Translations under genes and position numbers: made by a program
Part shown: positions 34,261 through 43,282 of the stretch, piece by piece
Numbering within the stretch: the stretch's first letter is position 1
How the letters are laid out: every line of letters begins with the position of its first letter
The notes under the pieces: model-generated
What the model saw: the letters and a program-made list of their open reading frames with translations, nothing else
The model's database searches: none
What the model was told of the DNA's origin: nothing
Origin: Burkholderia sp. 4M9327F10
GTDB lineage: Bacteria; Pseudomonadota; Gammaproteobacteria; Burkholderiales; Burkholderiaceae
Length of the DNA: 64,000 bases
Direction: 5' to 3'
Assembly (NCBI RefSeq): GCF_005503145.1
Contig: NZ_SCNV01000009.1
Coordinates: forward strand, 62,001 to 126,000

Positions 34261-35622
34261 TTAGGGTCCGCGCAGGGCCATCAGCGCCGCCAGAGTCTCG
34301 GCGCGCGGGCTAAACTCGTCGGTACGTTGCGAGAGGAATTCGCGGATGGTTTCGTGCTTGCGCACGGCTTCGTCCGCAACGGGATCGCCGCCGGCCCGAT
34401 ATTCGCCAAGCTGCAGCAGGGTTTCGATCTCGCGATGTTTCGCCATCAAACGCCGGATGTGGCCCGCCGCGCTCATATGCGCAGCATCGGTCACTTGCGG
34501 CATGACCCGCGACAGGCTGGCCATCACATCGATCGCCGGATACTGGTTGCGCGCGGCAATCTCGCGCGACAGGATCATGTGACCATCGAGGATGCCTCGC
34601 ACTTCCTCGGCGATCGGGTCATTGCCCGATTCATCTTCGGCGAGCACGGTGTAAAGGGCCGTGATCGACCCGTGTTCGGACAGGCCTGCGCGCTCCAGCA
34701 AACGCGGCAGCTCGGCGAAGATGGACGGCGGAAAGCCGCGCCGCGCCGGCGGTTCGCCGGCAGCCAGGCCGATCTCGCGCTGCGCGCGGGCAAAGCGTGT
34801 GAGCGAGTCCATCATCAGCAGCACCCGTTTGCCGGCATCGCGGAAATGCTCGGCAATCGCAGTCGCGGCGTACGCCGCCTTGACTCGTTCGATCGACGAG
34901 CGGTCCGAGGTCGCGCACACCACGATCGAACGGGCCATGCCCTCAGGGCCGAGAATCTGTTCGACGAACTCACGCACTTCGCGTCCGCGTTCGCCGATCA
35001 GCGCGATGACATTGAGGTCGCAGGCCGTGCCGCGTGCGAACATGCCCATCAACGTGCTCTTGCCGACGCCGGCCGGCGCGAAGATTCCCATCCGCTGACC
35101 CTCGCCGAGCGTGAGCATGCCGTCCACCACCCGCACGCCGGTATCGAGCGGCCGGTCCAGCAACGGACGGCTCATGGCGTTGGGCGGCGCCGCGTAGATC
35201 GGCGTGGTTGCGAGCGTCTCGATCGGGGCGAGCCCGTCGATCGGCCGGCCCACGCTATCGATCACTCGCCCGAACAGTTGCGGCCCGACCGGAATCGCCA
35301 GCGGTCTGCGCAGGGCAATGACCTGCGTGTCGCGCGACAAGCCGTCGAAGCGGCCGAACGGCGACAGCAATGCCGTGTCGCGTGAAAAGCCGACCACCTC
35401 GGCAAGTTGCATCAGCCCCCCTTGCGGCGTCCGCAACTCGCATAGCTCGCCATAGCGCACGTCGATCCCGCTCACCCGGATCAGCGTGCCGATCGCCTCC
35501 AGCACCTTGCCGCGCGTCGACAGTTGCGAACGGCTGGCGAGTTCCGCCTCGATCGTATCCGCCAGCACATTCAGTTGCGCCAGGTCCTCGGCAATGGGCT
35601 CCGCTACGGGATGCGAGGTCAT
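34261..35622 (-). CDS. hrcN: T3SS ATPase SctN
   Basis: 453 residues. Walker A APAGVGKST (183-191), GERGREVREF (210-219), Walker B VLLMMDSLTRFARAQRE (267-283) and the ATPase C-terminal helical domain. Closely follows the HrcN/FliI pattern. It unfolds and unloads chaperone-effector complexes at the cytosolic face. The start overlaps the SctL stop by 4 nt. Confidence 0.97.
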   Translation of the reverse strand: MTSHPVAEPIAEDLAQLNVLADTIEAELASRSQLSTRGKVLEAIGTLIRVSGIDVRYGELCELRTPQGGLMQLAEVVGFSRDTALLSPFGRFDGLSRDTQVIALRRPLAIPVGPQLFGRVIDSVGRPIDGLAPIETLATTPIYAAPPNAMSRPLLDRPLDTGVRVVDGMLTLGEGQRMGIFAPAGVGKSTLMGMFARGTACDLNVIALIGERGREVREFVEQILGPEGMARSIVVCATSDRSSIERVKAAYAATAIAEHFRDAGKRVLLMMDSLTRFARAQREIGLAAGEPPARRGFPPSIFAELPRLLERAGLSEHGSITALYTVLAEDESGNDPIAEEVRGILDGHMILSREIAARNQYPAIDVMASLSRVMPQVTDAAHMSAAGHIRRLMAKHREIETLLQLGEYRAGGDPVADEAVRKHETIREFLSQRTDEFSPRAETLAALMALRGP

Positions 35623-36500
35623 GCGAACTCCAGCGCAAGCGCGCCATCGATGGCTTGGGCATCGGACTGCGTAAGCGTGTCGGGCAGCGTCGCTTCCGCC
35701 TGCGGCTGAGCATCCCCTCCTTCCTTGCCCGCGAGCTCCGCCTCCCCAGCCGCCGTTTCGTCACCCGCCTTGCCGTCCTGCGCGAGCGCACGGCGCAACC
35801 CCGCGTCGACTGCGTTGCGAACCGCTTCGATCTGCACGGCAAGACTTGCGTCCATCGAACCAATATCCGTTTCGCAAATGCAGGCGCCGGCCTCCAGCGT
35901 GCGGTCGGCGATCACGGTGATCGGCACCGCGCGGCCGTTTTCGCGCCAGCCGGCGGCGGCGCGCGCAAACTCCTCGGCAGCGGCATCGCGCTGCTCGGGA
36001 TTGACGCGAATGCGCAAATGGCTGCTGCCATCGACGATGCGCTCGACGGCCGTCGCCGCCCGTGCAAACATCGCAGCGGGCTGCTCGCTGACGACGATCT
36101 TCTCGACCGCCGACACCACCAGCCCAGCGATGCGGTTACGCATGGACATCTGCAGCTCACGCCGCTGTGCCAGCAGTTCGCTCGTGCGCGCATACCATTG
36201 CGTCGCAGCTTCGAGACGGCCTGCCTCAAAGCCGCGCTCGTGCGCCGTGTCGAATTCGCGTTGCGTCTGCCGGCGCAACGCCGCGGCATCGGCGGCGGCC
36301 GCCGCAACGATTGCCGCCGCCTCGGCGTGAGCGCTTGCCAGTATTTCGGTATGCTTGTTTTGCAACGCGAGATAGCCGCTGTCCAGTTCGACGAGTTGTG
36401 CGAGCGCTTCGCGCGGCACGATATCGCCGTGTGTTCCCACGCCCAATTGAGGCGCCTCGCCCGCGTCCGCCACAGCCGGCGCTCTTAGCCAGATCATCAT
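35619..36500 (-). CDS. hrpB5: T3SS ATPase stator SctL (HrpB5)
   Basis: 293 residues. N-terminal MIWLRAPAV, a central Ala/Glu-rich helix (HTEILASAHAEAAAIVAAAA) and a C-terminal SctL/FliH-like domain (VSAVEKIVVSEQPAAMFARA, RVNPEQRDAAAEEFARAA). The acidic tail extends beyond usual SctL, with many Ala and Glu. ATG codons at 36500 and 36497 are both possible; the second overlaps the HrpB4 stop. It anchors the ATPase to the sorting platform. Confidence 0.9.
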   Translation of the reverse strand: MMIWLRAPAVADAGEAPQLGVGTHGDIVPREALAQLVELDSGYLALQNKHTEILASAHAEAAAIVAAAAADAAALRRQTQREFDTAHERGFEAGRLEAATQWYARTSELLAQRRELQMSMRNRIAGLVVSAVEKIVVSEQPAAMFARAATAVERIVDGSSHLRIRVNPEQRDAAAEEFARAAAGWRENGRAVPITVIADRTLEAGACICETDIGSMDASLAVQIEAVRNAVDAGLRRALAQDGKAGDETAAGEAELAGKEGGDAQPQAEATLPDTLTQSDAQAIDGALALEFA

Positions 36501-37183
36501 GTATCGCTCCCAAAGAAATCACCCAGTCGGCGCATGACCTTACCGCTGTCATCCGCATGTACAGACGCGTCGTGCGCAGACAACCAGCGCGGTTCCATGG
36601 CGTCCTGCGCCCACACGAAACGCAGCAGCGCCGCCGGCATCGAGCGTTCGCATAGTCCGCTGGCAGCGAACAGGCAATAGCCTTCCCACGCCAACTCCAG
36701 ATCGTCGAGCTCGTCGAGCGGACGCATGTCGTAATCGCGCATCAGCCGGTCGAGTGCCGGTGCGTTCGAGGTTTCGATCAGCCAGCGCAGCGCGGCCGAG
36801 CCGTGGCGGCCGAGCCAGCGCAACACCCGTTCACGGCTGTCGCGGTCGACCCAATAGCGCAATTCCGCCCGGCGCAAAAACAGCGCGCGCAGGCGCAGCG
36901 CGTCCAGCGCGTCGTCAAGAGGCAGCGCGCCCAGCAACGCGTGCTCGCCGCGGAACGCTTCGAGTGGCGGCACCGCGGTTCCTGCCGCGCTCAGCCATGC
37001 GTCGATTCCGCGCGCGAGCCGTCGATGGGAACTCTGCGATACGTCAGCCGGGCGCCGGAACAATTCCGTATCGAGCCAGCCCGGATGGATCCAGTCGAAC
37101 AGCGCGAGACGGTTGCCCTGATACTTCAGAAGCCGGTCAGCAAGCTGTGCCGCAACGCTTCCGTGCCGTTCCGTGTCGGTCAT
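36497..37183 (-). CDS. hrpB4: T3SS sorting-platform protein HrpB4 (SctK-like)
   Basis: 228 residues, hydrophilic, Arg- and Leu-rich (DDALDALRLRALFLRRAELR, DRESRERV-like segments). It matches the HrpB4 layout: an N-terminal LFDWIHPGWLDTELF and a C-terminal LSAHDASVHADDSGKVMRRL. HrpB4 proteins are regarded as SctK counterparts. The position between hrcJ and hrpB5 is exactly as in Ralstonia/Xanthomonas and is the main support. Confidence 0.87.
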   Translation of the reverse strand: MTDTERHGSVAAQLADRLLKYQGNRLALFDWIHPGWLDTELFRRPADVSQSSHRRLARGIDAWLSAAGTAVPPLEAFRGEHALLGALPLDDALDALRLRALFLRRAELRYWVDRDSRERVLRWLGRHGSAALRWLIETSNAPALDRLMRDYDMRPLDELDDLELAWEGYCLFAASGLCERSMPAALLRFVWAQDAMEPRWLSAHDASVHADDSGKVMRRLGDFFGSDT

Positions 37184-37216
37184 ATGCGGTCCTTGTGCGG
37201 GTGTCGGCGCTTCGCA

Positions 37217-37993
37217 TCAATGCACAGGTTCCGCCTGCTTGCGGCGCTTGAGCAGAGCCGCCGGCAGACCGGTGCGGCCCAGCCTGTTACGGCGTACCAG
37301 CACCAGCAGGCCAAGCGCGCCCAGCCCGAACGCACCCAGCGCAAGCGTGCGCAGCGAGAAGCCACTGGACGACCGGCTCGCCTCCAGTTCAAGCGGATTG
37401 GCCGGGACCGAGGTCACGCTGACCTGGTCATACGTCAGTCCTTCGACGCTGTGCACCACCAGGTTCTTGATCTGCGGCGTAAGCGTCGCCAGATTGGCGC
37501 TCGGCTGATACTTGATGAACACTGACGCGGACGACGGCTTGATGGTCATCGCAAGCGGGTCGTTATCGGGGAGCACGATATGCACCCGCGCCACCACCAC
37601 CCCGTCGATCTTGGAAAGCGTATCCGAGAGTTCCTGCGAAATGCCGTAAATGAAGCGCACGCGCTCTTCGGTCGGGGTGGAAACAAGACCGTCTTTCTTG
37701 AACAGATCGCCGAGATCGTCGTACTTGCGCGCCGGCAAGCCACGCTCGCGCAGCACTTCCATCGAGCGCACGATGTCGTTTTCGTCGACCTTCGCGCTCC
37801 AGGTCTTGCCGCCGTCGGCGCTGACCTTTTGCGCGTCGATACCCGCCTGCATCAGCGCGGCAACGATCTCGTTGCAGTCGCGCTCGCTCAGATTGCCGTA
37901 CAGCTCCTTCTGGCAGCCGCTCAGCAGCAATGAAATCAGGAAAGCGATGCACAGCGCGACGCCGCGCTGTCTGGTTCCAGTCAGGATGTTCAT
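37217..37993 (-). CDS. hrcJ: T3SS inner-membrane ring lipoprotein SctJ
   Basis: 258 residues. A lipobox LLLSGC gives lipidated Cys27. Two ring-building motifs of YscJ/FliF type follow: [20 protein letters not shown] and [20 protein letters not shown] with VHIVLPD. A C-terminal membrane helix ([17 protein letters not shown]) and a basic cytoplasmic tail follow. It forms the inner-membrane ring with SctD. Confidence 0.96.
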   Translation of the reverse strand: MNILTGTRQRGVALCIAFLISLLLSGCQKELYGNLSERDCNEIVAALMQAGIDAQKVSADGGKTWSAKVDENDIVRSMEVLRERGLPARKYDDLGDLFKKDGLVSTPTEERVRFIYGISQELSDTLSKIDGVVVARVHIVLPDNDPLAMTIKPSSASVFIKYQPSANLATLTPQIKNLVVHSVEGLTYDQVSVTSVPANPLELEASRSSSGFSLRTLALGAFGLGALGLLVLVRRNRLGRTGLPAALLKRRKQAEPVH

Positions 37994-37994
37994 G

Positions 37995-38387
37995 TCATTG
38001 GTTTTTCATCAGGGTTTCGAGGGCGTCCTTCGAAGAGTTGACCACGGCCATCTTCGTCTGCAAGTCGACCTGCATGTTGGTCGACTCGACCTGGATCGCC
38101 ATGGTCGCAGCGGTCAACTGCTGCATCGACATGCCGCTGGAGTTCTGCAACATGAACAGCATGTCGTTGGAAACCGATTGCAACGCAGTATCTTCACCGC
38201 GCACGACCTCCGAAACCAACGTTCCGGTCGTGTCCTCATTGGGCGCCCCCGGCCCCATGACGCCGTTCTGCATCATCGCTTCGAAGCTGGCGGCCTGCTG
38301 GGGCGGCGCCGGCCGGGCGTTCGTGACGGCGGCCGGCGCCTGCGCCATGGCGGCCTGCATCTGCAGCATCGACAGGGTGATATCCAT
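37995..38387 (-). CDS. hrpB2: T3SS inner rod protein SctI (HrpB2)
   Basis: 130 residues, no signal peptide. The C-terminal half ([20 protein letters not shown], then [20 protein letters not shown]) is typical of HrpB2 and ends [11 protein letters not shown], like inner-rod proteins. It connects the export gate to the needle and helps the substrate switch. It is one base from hrcJ. Confidence 0.92.
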   Translation of the reverse strand: MDITLSMLQMQAAMAQAPAAVTNARPAPPQQAASFEAMMQNGVMGPGAPNEDTTGTLVSEVVRGEDTALQSVSNDMLFMLQNSSGMSMQQLTAATMAIQVESTNMQVDLQTKMAVVNSSKDALETLMKNQ

Positions 38388-38413
38388 TGCGCTCTCCGGA
38401 TAGACAGGTTGGA

Positions 38414-38995
38414 TCAGAGGCGGAGGTAGCCGTTGAGCGGTATCTCGACGTTTGCGTGATTGACTTCGGCAAGCGGCGGCGCGGCAAACTGCACACCGTG
38501 TTGCGCAGCACTCATTTCGGCAAATGGGCGCACGGATTCGGGTATGACGAATTTGCCCGAAACAGCGCCCTCCGCGCGCACCTGCTTCATGTCCTGAAGG
38601 GCTGTGACGGAGCTGATCAGGAGGTTCGCATCCGCTGAGAGCGGCTCATCGAGCGCCTGATTGGCCACAATCCGCCAATCGGAATTGCCGCTGGAGCCCA
38701 GACAATAGACCAGCATGGCCCGGCTGCCCGGCATGCACACCGAGCGGGCGACGAGCGCCTCGAAGACGGCGATGGCATCGTGCCACTGGCCTTTGACGAT
38801 ATAGGTGAAGCCGTCGAACAGCGAAAGTTCGCCGAGTTTCGGGCGCATCGCGTGCAGGGCTTCGAGCAGATGCTCGGAGTCGCCAATCTCCACACGCGGC
38901 TGCGGAAACTGATCGACGAGCGCCATCCTGACCAGCTCGGTCAACGCTCCAACCAGCTCCTGGCTGCAATTCGTATAGTCGCATTGCTTGTTCAT
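38414..38995 (-). CDS. hrpB1: T3SS protein HrpB1 (HrpB1/HrpK family)
   Basis: 193 residues, MNKQCDYTNCSQELVGALTE. It has the TPR-like helical body of HrpB1/HrpK: LLEALHAMRPKLGELSLFDG, WHDAIAVFEALVARSVCMPG and MLVYCLGSSGNSDWRIVANQ. The exact role is unclear; in Xanthomonas HrpB1 is secreted and binds peptidoglycan. First gene of the leftward arm, directly behind a PIP-type promoter. The start is the first Met of the family sequence; a long upstream open frame is not coding. Confidence 0.92.
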   Translation of the reverse strand: MNKQCDYTNCSQELVGALTELVRMALVDQFPQPRVEIGDSEHLLEALHAMRPKLGELSLFDGFTYIVKGQWHDAIAVFEALVARSVCMPGSRAMLVYCLGSSGNSDWRIVANQALDEPLSADANLLISSVTALQDMKQVRAEGAVSGKFVIPESVRPFAEMSAAQHGVQFAAPPLAEVNHANVEIPLNGYLRL

Positions 38996-39043
38996 TTTCA
39001 ATCCTGACTGTGAAGTTGACGGTTCATTCGTACTGGCGATTGA

Positions 39044-39105
39044 ACGGTAGCAAAGCGCTCTTCCGGGACGGCTTAGTCGGACGAAGCGAGCGGCAGATTT
39101 GCGAA
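39044..39105 (-). promoter_or_regulatory. hrpB-arm promoter: PIP/hrpII box plus -10
   Basis: Read on the minus strand, TTCGC (39105-39101), 15 bp, then TTCGT (39085-39081), followed after 31 bp by TACCGT (39049-39044), which fits YANNRT. It also fits the shorter hrpII form TTCG-N16-TTCG. It drives hrpB1 to hrcT. Recognition by an AraC-type HrpB/HrpX protein is known for this motif family; that regulator is not in this window. Confidence 0.75.
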
Positions 39106-39157
39106 GCCGCCTGCGCCGGCCGTGGTGAACGCCTGGTGGACGCCGTGTGTTGGCTGC

Positions 39158-39219
39158 TTCGCATGAACCGGCGACGCTTCGCACCCGCTGCGCGGCAACC
39201 CGGCATGAACGGCTATCGT
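39158..39219 (+). promoter_or_regulatory. hrcU-arm promoter: perfect PIP box plus -10
   Basis: TTCGC (39158-39162), 15 bp, TTCGC (39178-39182), then after 31 bp TATCGT (39214-39219), fitting YANNRT. The hrcU ATG is 63 bp further on. The spacing equals that of the opposite arm, so both arms should be switched on together. Confidence 0.8.
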
Positions 39220-39281
39220 GCAACGCAGACCCGGACAAGCGGACAGAACGTCCACCCGCCGGGCCCGGACGGGACGTCAAT

Positions 39282-40445
39282 ATGAGCGACGAAAAGACCG
39301 AAGCGCCCACACCCAAGAAACTGCGGGACGCCCGGAGCAAAGGCACGGTAGTAAAAAGCACAGACCTGATTTCCGCGGCGTTGCTGCTCGCCATGATCGG
39401 CGTGTTCCAGTTTGGCAGCCATTGGCTGCTCGACTCGCTGCATCAGACGATCGGCATCGCCCTCGGCTTCTGCGCGTCGGACCGCTCGACCCAGGCGCTG
39501 TCCTCCGCACTGATGCATATGCTCGGCGTATGTGCGATGGTCTGCGCGCCGATCGGCCTCGTCGGACTGCTCGCAGCGGTTGTCTCGACCATTGGCCAGA
39601 TCGGCATAAAGATCACCTTCGCGCCGATCATGCCGAAGCTGAACGCAATCAGTCCCGGCAGCGGCATCAAGCGGATCTTCTCGAAGAAATCGCTGGTCGA
39701 TCTGGCCAAGATGACGCTCAAGGCGATCGTGCTCGCGCTGGTGCTCTGGCAGACCATCAGCTCGCTATTTCCGTTGATCACCGGCGCGCTGTACGAGCCG
39801 TTGCCGCAACTGGCCACGATTTTGTGGAGCGCGCTTGTCAAGCTGTTGATGGTCGCGTGCCTGCTTTATCTGATCATCGGCGTGGCCGACTGGAAGATCC
39901 AGCACTGGTTGATGCTCAGATCACAAAGGATGTCGAAGGACGAAATCAAGCGCGAGCGCAAGAGCCAGGATGGTGATCCGAAGATCAAGAGCGAGCGGAA
40001 AAAGCGCGCCAAGGAACTGATCAAAGGCGATCCGCGGCCCGCCGCCGTGGCGCTCGCCAACGTCGTGGTGGTGAATCCGACGCACTACGCCGTGGCCCTG
40101 CGCTATGCGCCGCTCGAGCACGCGCTGCCGGTGGTACTGGCCAAGGGCGTGGACGCCGACGCTCTGGTGATTCGCCGCCTCGCCGCCGAACGCGGCGTGC
40201 CGATCGTGGCCAATCCGCCCGTGGCGCGCGCACTGCATCGCGTCGATATCGACGACAGTATTCCGGAGGATCTGTTCGAAGTGGTCGCCGCCATTCTGCG
40301 TTGGGTCCAGTCGATCGGCGCGCCGCGCGGCGCCGCCGGCGTGGCGGGCAACGCCAGCGCTGTTCAGGCGATACGCGCCATTGGTGCGACCGCCGCGGCG
40401 CCGCCGCAACCGGTCGGCAGCACGCCGTCACAGAGATTGCCATAG
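39282..40445 (+). CDS. hrcU: T3SS substrate-switch protein SctU
   Basis: 387 residues. N-terminal MSDEKTEAPTPKKLRDARSK is the FlhB/SctU signature. Four membrane helices, then a cytoplasmic domain with the autocleavage motif NPTH (265-268). The tail beyond about 350 is Ala-rich. It changes specificity from rod/needle to later substrates after cleavage. First gene of the rightward arm. Confidence 0.96.
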   Translation: MSDEKTEAPTPKKLRDARSKGTVVKSTDLISAALLLAMIGVFQFGSHWLLDSLHQTIGIALGFCASDRSTQALSSALMHMLGVCAMVCAPIGLVGLLAAVVSTIGQIGIKITFAPIMPKLNAISPGSGIKRIFSKKSLVDLAKMTLKAIVLALVLWQTISSLFPLITGALYEPLPQLATILWSALVKLLMVACLLYLIIGVADWKIQHWLMLRSQRMSKDEIKRERKSQDGDPKIKSERKKRAKELIKGDPRPAAVALANVVVVNPTHYAVALRYAPLEHALPVVLAKGVDADALVIRRLAAERGVPIVANPPVARALHRVDIDDSIPEDLFEVVAAILRWVQSIGAPRGAAGVAGNASAVQAIRAIGATAAAPPQPVGSTPSQRLP

Positions 40446-40481
40446 CCCCGCTTTTCACTGGATTTAGCCCTGGAGCCTGTC

Positions 40482-42530
40482 ATGCTTAAAGCACTCAAAA
40501 TACCTGCCGGCGGTGAAGTGGGTATCGCCGTCCTGGTGGTGGCGATCATCGCACTGATGATCCTGCCGCTGCCGCCCGAAATGATCGACGTGCTGCTGTC
40601 GATCAATATCGGCATCAGCGTGACGCTGCTGATGGTGACGATGTATGTGCCGACCATCACAGCGCTCTCGTCGTTTCCCGCGGTGCTGCTGTTCACCACG
40701 CTGTACCGCCTGTCGCTGAACATCGCGTCGACCAAGTCGATCCTGTTGCACGCGGACGCCGGCAACATCATCGAAAGCTTCGGGGAGCTGGTGGTGGGCG
40801 GCAATCTGGTGGTCGGGCTGGTGGTGTTCGTGATTATCTCGACGGTCCAGTTCATCGTGATCGCCAAAGGCTCGGAGCGGGTCGCCGAAGTCGGTGCGCG
40901 CTTCACGCTCGACGCCCTGCCGGGCAAGCAGATGAGCATCGACGCCGACTTGCGCGCCAATATCCTCACGCCGGAAGAAGCGCGCCGCAAACGCACCCGC
41001 CTCGCCGTCGAAAGCCAGCTCTATGGCGGCATGGACGGCGCGATGAAGTTCGTCAAAGGCGACGCGATTGCCGGCCTCATCATCACGCTCGTGAACATGG
41101 TGGCGGGTATCGCAGTCGGCATGGCCTATCACGGCATGAGCGCGGCCGACGCCGCCAACCGCTTCTCGATCCTGTCGGTCGGCGATGCGATGGTCTCGCA
41201 GATTCCGTCGCTGCTGATTTCCGTCGCAGCCGGCGTGATGATTACCCGGGTGTCCGACGATTCCGCCGACGGCGGCCGTTCGCTGGGCGACGAAATCATC
41301 CGTCAGGTCGGCGGCAATGCGCACGCGCTGTGGTTCGCGTCGCTGCTGCTGCTGGGCTTTGCAGCCGTGCCGGGCTTTCCGTGGCCGCTGTTCCTGCTGC
41401 TCTCGGGAATTCTGGCGTTCGCGGGTTATCGTCTGCAGCGCAACGTAGTCCGCAAGGTGGACGTCGGCGAGCAGGTCATGTCGCTGCAGCGCGCCGGCGC
41501 AAAAGGCGACGCACCGAGCATCCTCAAGCATGCGCCGCAGTTCACCAGCGCACTTGGCGTGCGGCTTGCCGTCGATCTCGCCGGCCGCCTTGTGCCCTCT
41601 GTGCTCGACGAAGCGTTCGAGGCGCAACGCACTCGCCTGCAGGAAGAAATCGGCCTGCCGTTCCCGGGCATCACGATGTGGACCAGCGGCGAACTCCCCA
41701 CGGGAACCTATGAAATCCTCGTACAGGACGTGCCGTATGCCCGTACGCAGATACCCGCCGGCAAGGTGATGCTGCCGGGCGCGGCCACCGACCCTGGGCT
41801 GGCCGGACTCTGCGAAACCGCCGGCGCGGCGGGCGGCATGCCGGTCAGCTACTGGATCGGCGAACGCCACGTCCCTCCGAACGCAACCGTGTGGCGCGCC
41901 GAGCAGGTGATCGCCAACGAAACAATCAGTGCGTTGCGCCTGCGCTCCAAGCTGTTCGTCGGTATTCAGGAAACGCAGTGGGTGCTCGACCAGTTGGGCG
42001 CAGACTATCCGGGCCTCGTCGCCGAAGTGCAGAAGGCGCTGCCGCTGCAACGTATCGCCGATGTGCTGCGGCGCCTGCTCGAAGAAAACGTGCCGATCCG
42101 CAACGCGCGCAGCATCATGGAAAGTCTCGTGAGCTGGGGGGCGAAGGAAAAGGACATGCTGTTGCTCACCGAGTATGTGCGCGGCGATCTCGCCCGCTAT
42201 ATCGCATACCGGGCCGCCGGCGGCGCAGGCACTCTCGAAGCGGTGCTGCTCAACAACGACGTCGAGCAGCATATCCGCCAGTCGATCAAGCAAACGCCCA
42301 CCGGCAATTTTCTCGCGCTGCAGCCCGATGAGATCCGGCAAATCTGCAACCGCATCGCGTCCTACACCGGCAACGACCAGCGCGAAGGCATCGCGCTGGT
42401 TACCTCGATGGACATCCGACGCTACGTGCGGCGCATGATCGAAGCGCATATCGCATGGCTGCCGGTGTATTCGTACCAGGAACTGGGCGAGCACGTCGCA
42501 CTGCGTCCGCTTGGCCGCGTGTCCCTCTAA
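40482..42530 (+). CDS. hrcV: T3SS export gate protein SctV
   Basis: 682 residues. About eight N-terminal membrane helices with the conserved FHIPEP-type loop (FPAVLLFTTLYRLSLNIAST, LDALPGKQMSIDADL). A large cytoplasmic domain forms the nonameric ring (from about 340; RIADVLRRLLEENVPIRNAR, PVYSYQELGEHVALRPLGRV). Length is near the family norm. Starts 36 nt after hrcU. Confidence 0.97.
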   Translation: MLKALKIPAGGEVGIAVLVVAIIALMILPLPPEMIDVLLSINIGISVTLLMVTMYVPTITALSSFPAVLLFTTLYRLSLNIASTKSILLHADAGNIIESFGELVVGGNLVVGLVVFVIISTVQFIVIAKGSERVAEVGARFTLDALPGKQMSIDADLRANILTPEEARRKRTRLAVESQLYGGMDGAMKFVKGDAIAGLIITLVNMVAGIAVGMAYHGMSAADAANRFSILSVGDAMVSQIPSLLISVAAGVMITRVSDDSADGGRSLGDEIIRQVGGNAHALWFASLLLLGFAAVPGFPWPLFLLLSGILAFAGYRLQRNVVRKVDVGEQVMSLQRAGAKGDAPSILKHAPQFTSALGVRLAVDLAGRLVPSVLDEAFEAQRTRLQEEIGLPFPGITMWTSGELPTGTYEILVQDVPYARTQIPAGKVMLPGAATDPGLAGLCETAGAAGGMPVSYWIGERHVPPNATVWRAEQVIANETISALRLRSKLFVGIQETQWVLDQLGADYPGLVAEVQKALPLQRIADVLRRLLEENVPIRNARSIMESLVSWGAKEKDMLLLTEYVRGDLARYIAYRAAGGAGTLEAVLLNNDVEQHIRQSIKQTPTGNFLALQPDEIRQICNRIASYTGNDQREGIALVTSMDIRRYVRRMIEAHIAWLPVYSYQELGEHVALRPLGRVSL

Positions 42531-42542
42531 CAGGCCGGCGCC

Positions 42543-43202
42543 ATGTGCAGCAGCAACGTCCATCCGCGCATCATCCCGCTGGAGCCGGCCGGCCCGGATG
42601 AGGCATCGGTGCGCCCAGCGGTGCACCCGACCAGGCGCCGCGGCGGTTTCAACTACGCTGCCTTGCTGCGCCAAGCCCGTTTGCGCAGCGAACGGGCCAT
42701 GCTGCGCTGCACGGGCAGCGCCGCTGCGCGCAACGCATCCGACGCGCGAGGCGCCGCTGCGGCGCAACCGGCGCCTGGCGGCGCAACCATGGCGATGGAC
42801 GAGCGCACCGAGGACGAAGGCACGGACGAAGTATCGATCCGGGCCCGGGAGCAGCGTCAGGAGGAACACGCGGCGCCGTTCGTCGCGGCGCTGGCAAACC
42901 AGCAGGCACGCATCGTCGGATTAATGCAGTTTCTCGCCACTCGCGTGGTCGATTTCTGCAGCGACGAAGCCATTGTCGAACATGGCAGCTGGACGATCCG
43001 TATCAAGCTCGATCCCGCCTTGCTGCCCGGCTGCACGCTCGAACTTGGCCTTTCGCATTTCGATTTGACGCTTCGCTTCGAAACCGATGAGGAATCCACA
43101 CGAAAGCTAATCTGCCGACATGAAGACGACTTAAAACAAAAGCTGGCCGCGCTACTGCAGCAAATGGATACCCCTCGCGAAGTCTCCATCGACATGCCGT
43201 AG
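42543..43202 (+). CDS. hpaP: T3SS needle-length/switch protein HpaP-like (SctP)
   Basis: 219 residues. The N-terminal two thirds are low-complexity, Ala- and Arg-rich and probably disordered. The C-terminal part (WTIRIKLDPALLPGCTLELG, LSHFDLTLRFETDEESTRKL) looks like a compact HpaP/SctP domain. HpaP proteins help control substrate switching. The position between hrcV and hrcQ is as in Xanthomonas hrp clusters. The ribosome-binding site is weak, so translation may be coupled to hrcV. Confidence 0.83.
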   Translation: MCSSNVHPRIIPLEPAGPDEASVRPAVHPTRRRGGFNYAALLRQARLRSERAMLRCTGSAAARNASDARGAAAAQPAPGGATMAMDERTEDEGTDEVSIRAREQRQEEHAAPFVAALANQQARIVGLMQFLATRVVDFCSDEAIVEHGSWTIRIKLDPALLPGCTLELGLSHFDLTLRFETDEESTRKLICRHEDDLKQKLAALLQQMDTPREVSIDMP

Positions 43203-43282
43203 CGACGGGTCAGATGACGCGAAATCGAACCGCCCTGGTTCAAACGTCAATGAACAGCAGAAACACACGGGGTCGACACAAT

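Noticed and set aside
40464..42869. 801-codon open frame on the minus strand
   Set aside because: Lies opposite hrcV, which has full family sequence. His/Arg/Gln-rich product with no recognisable domain.
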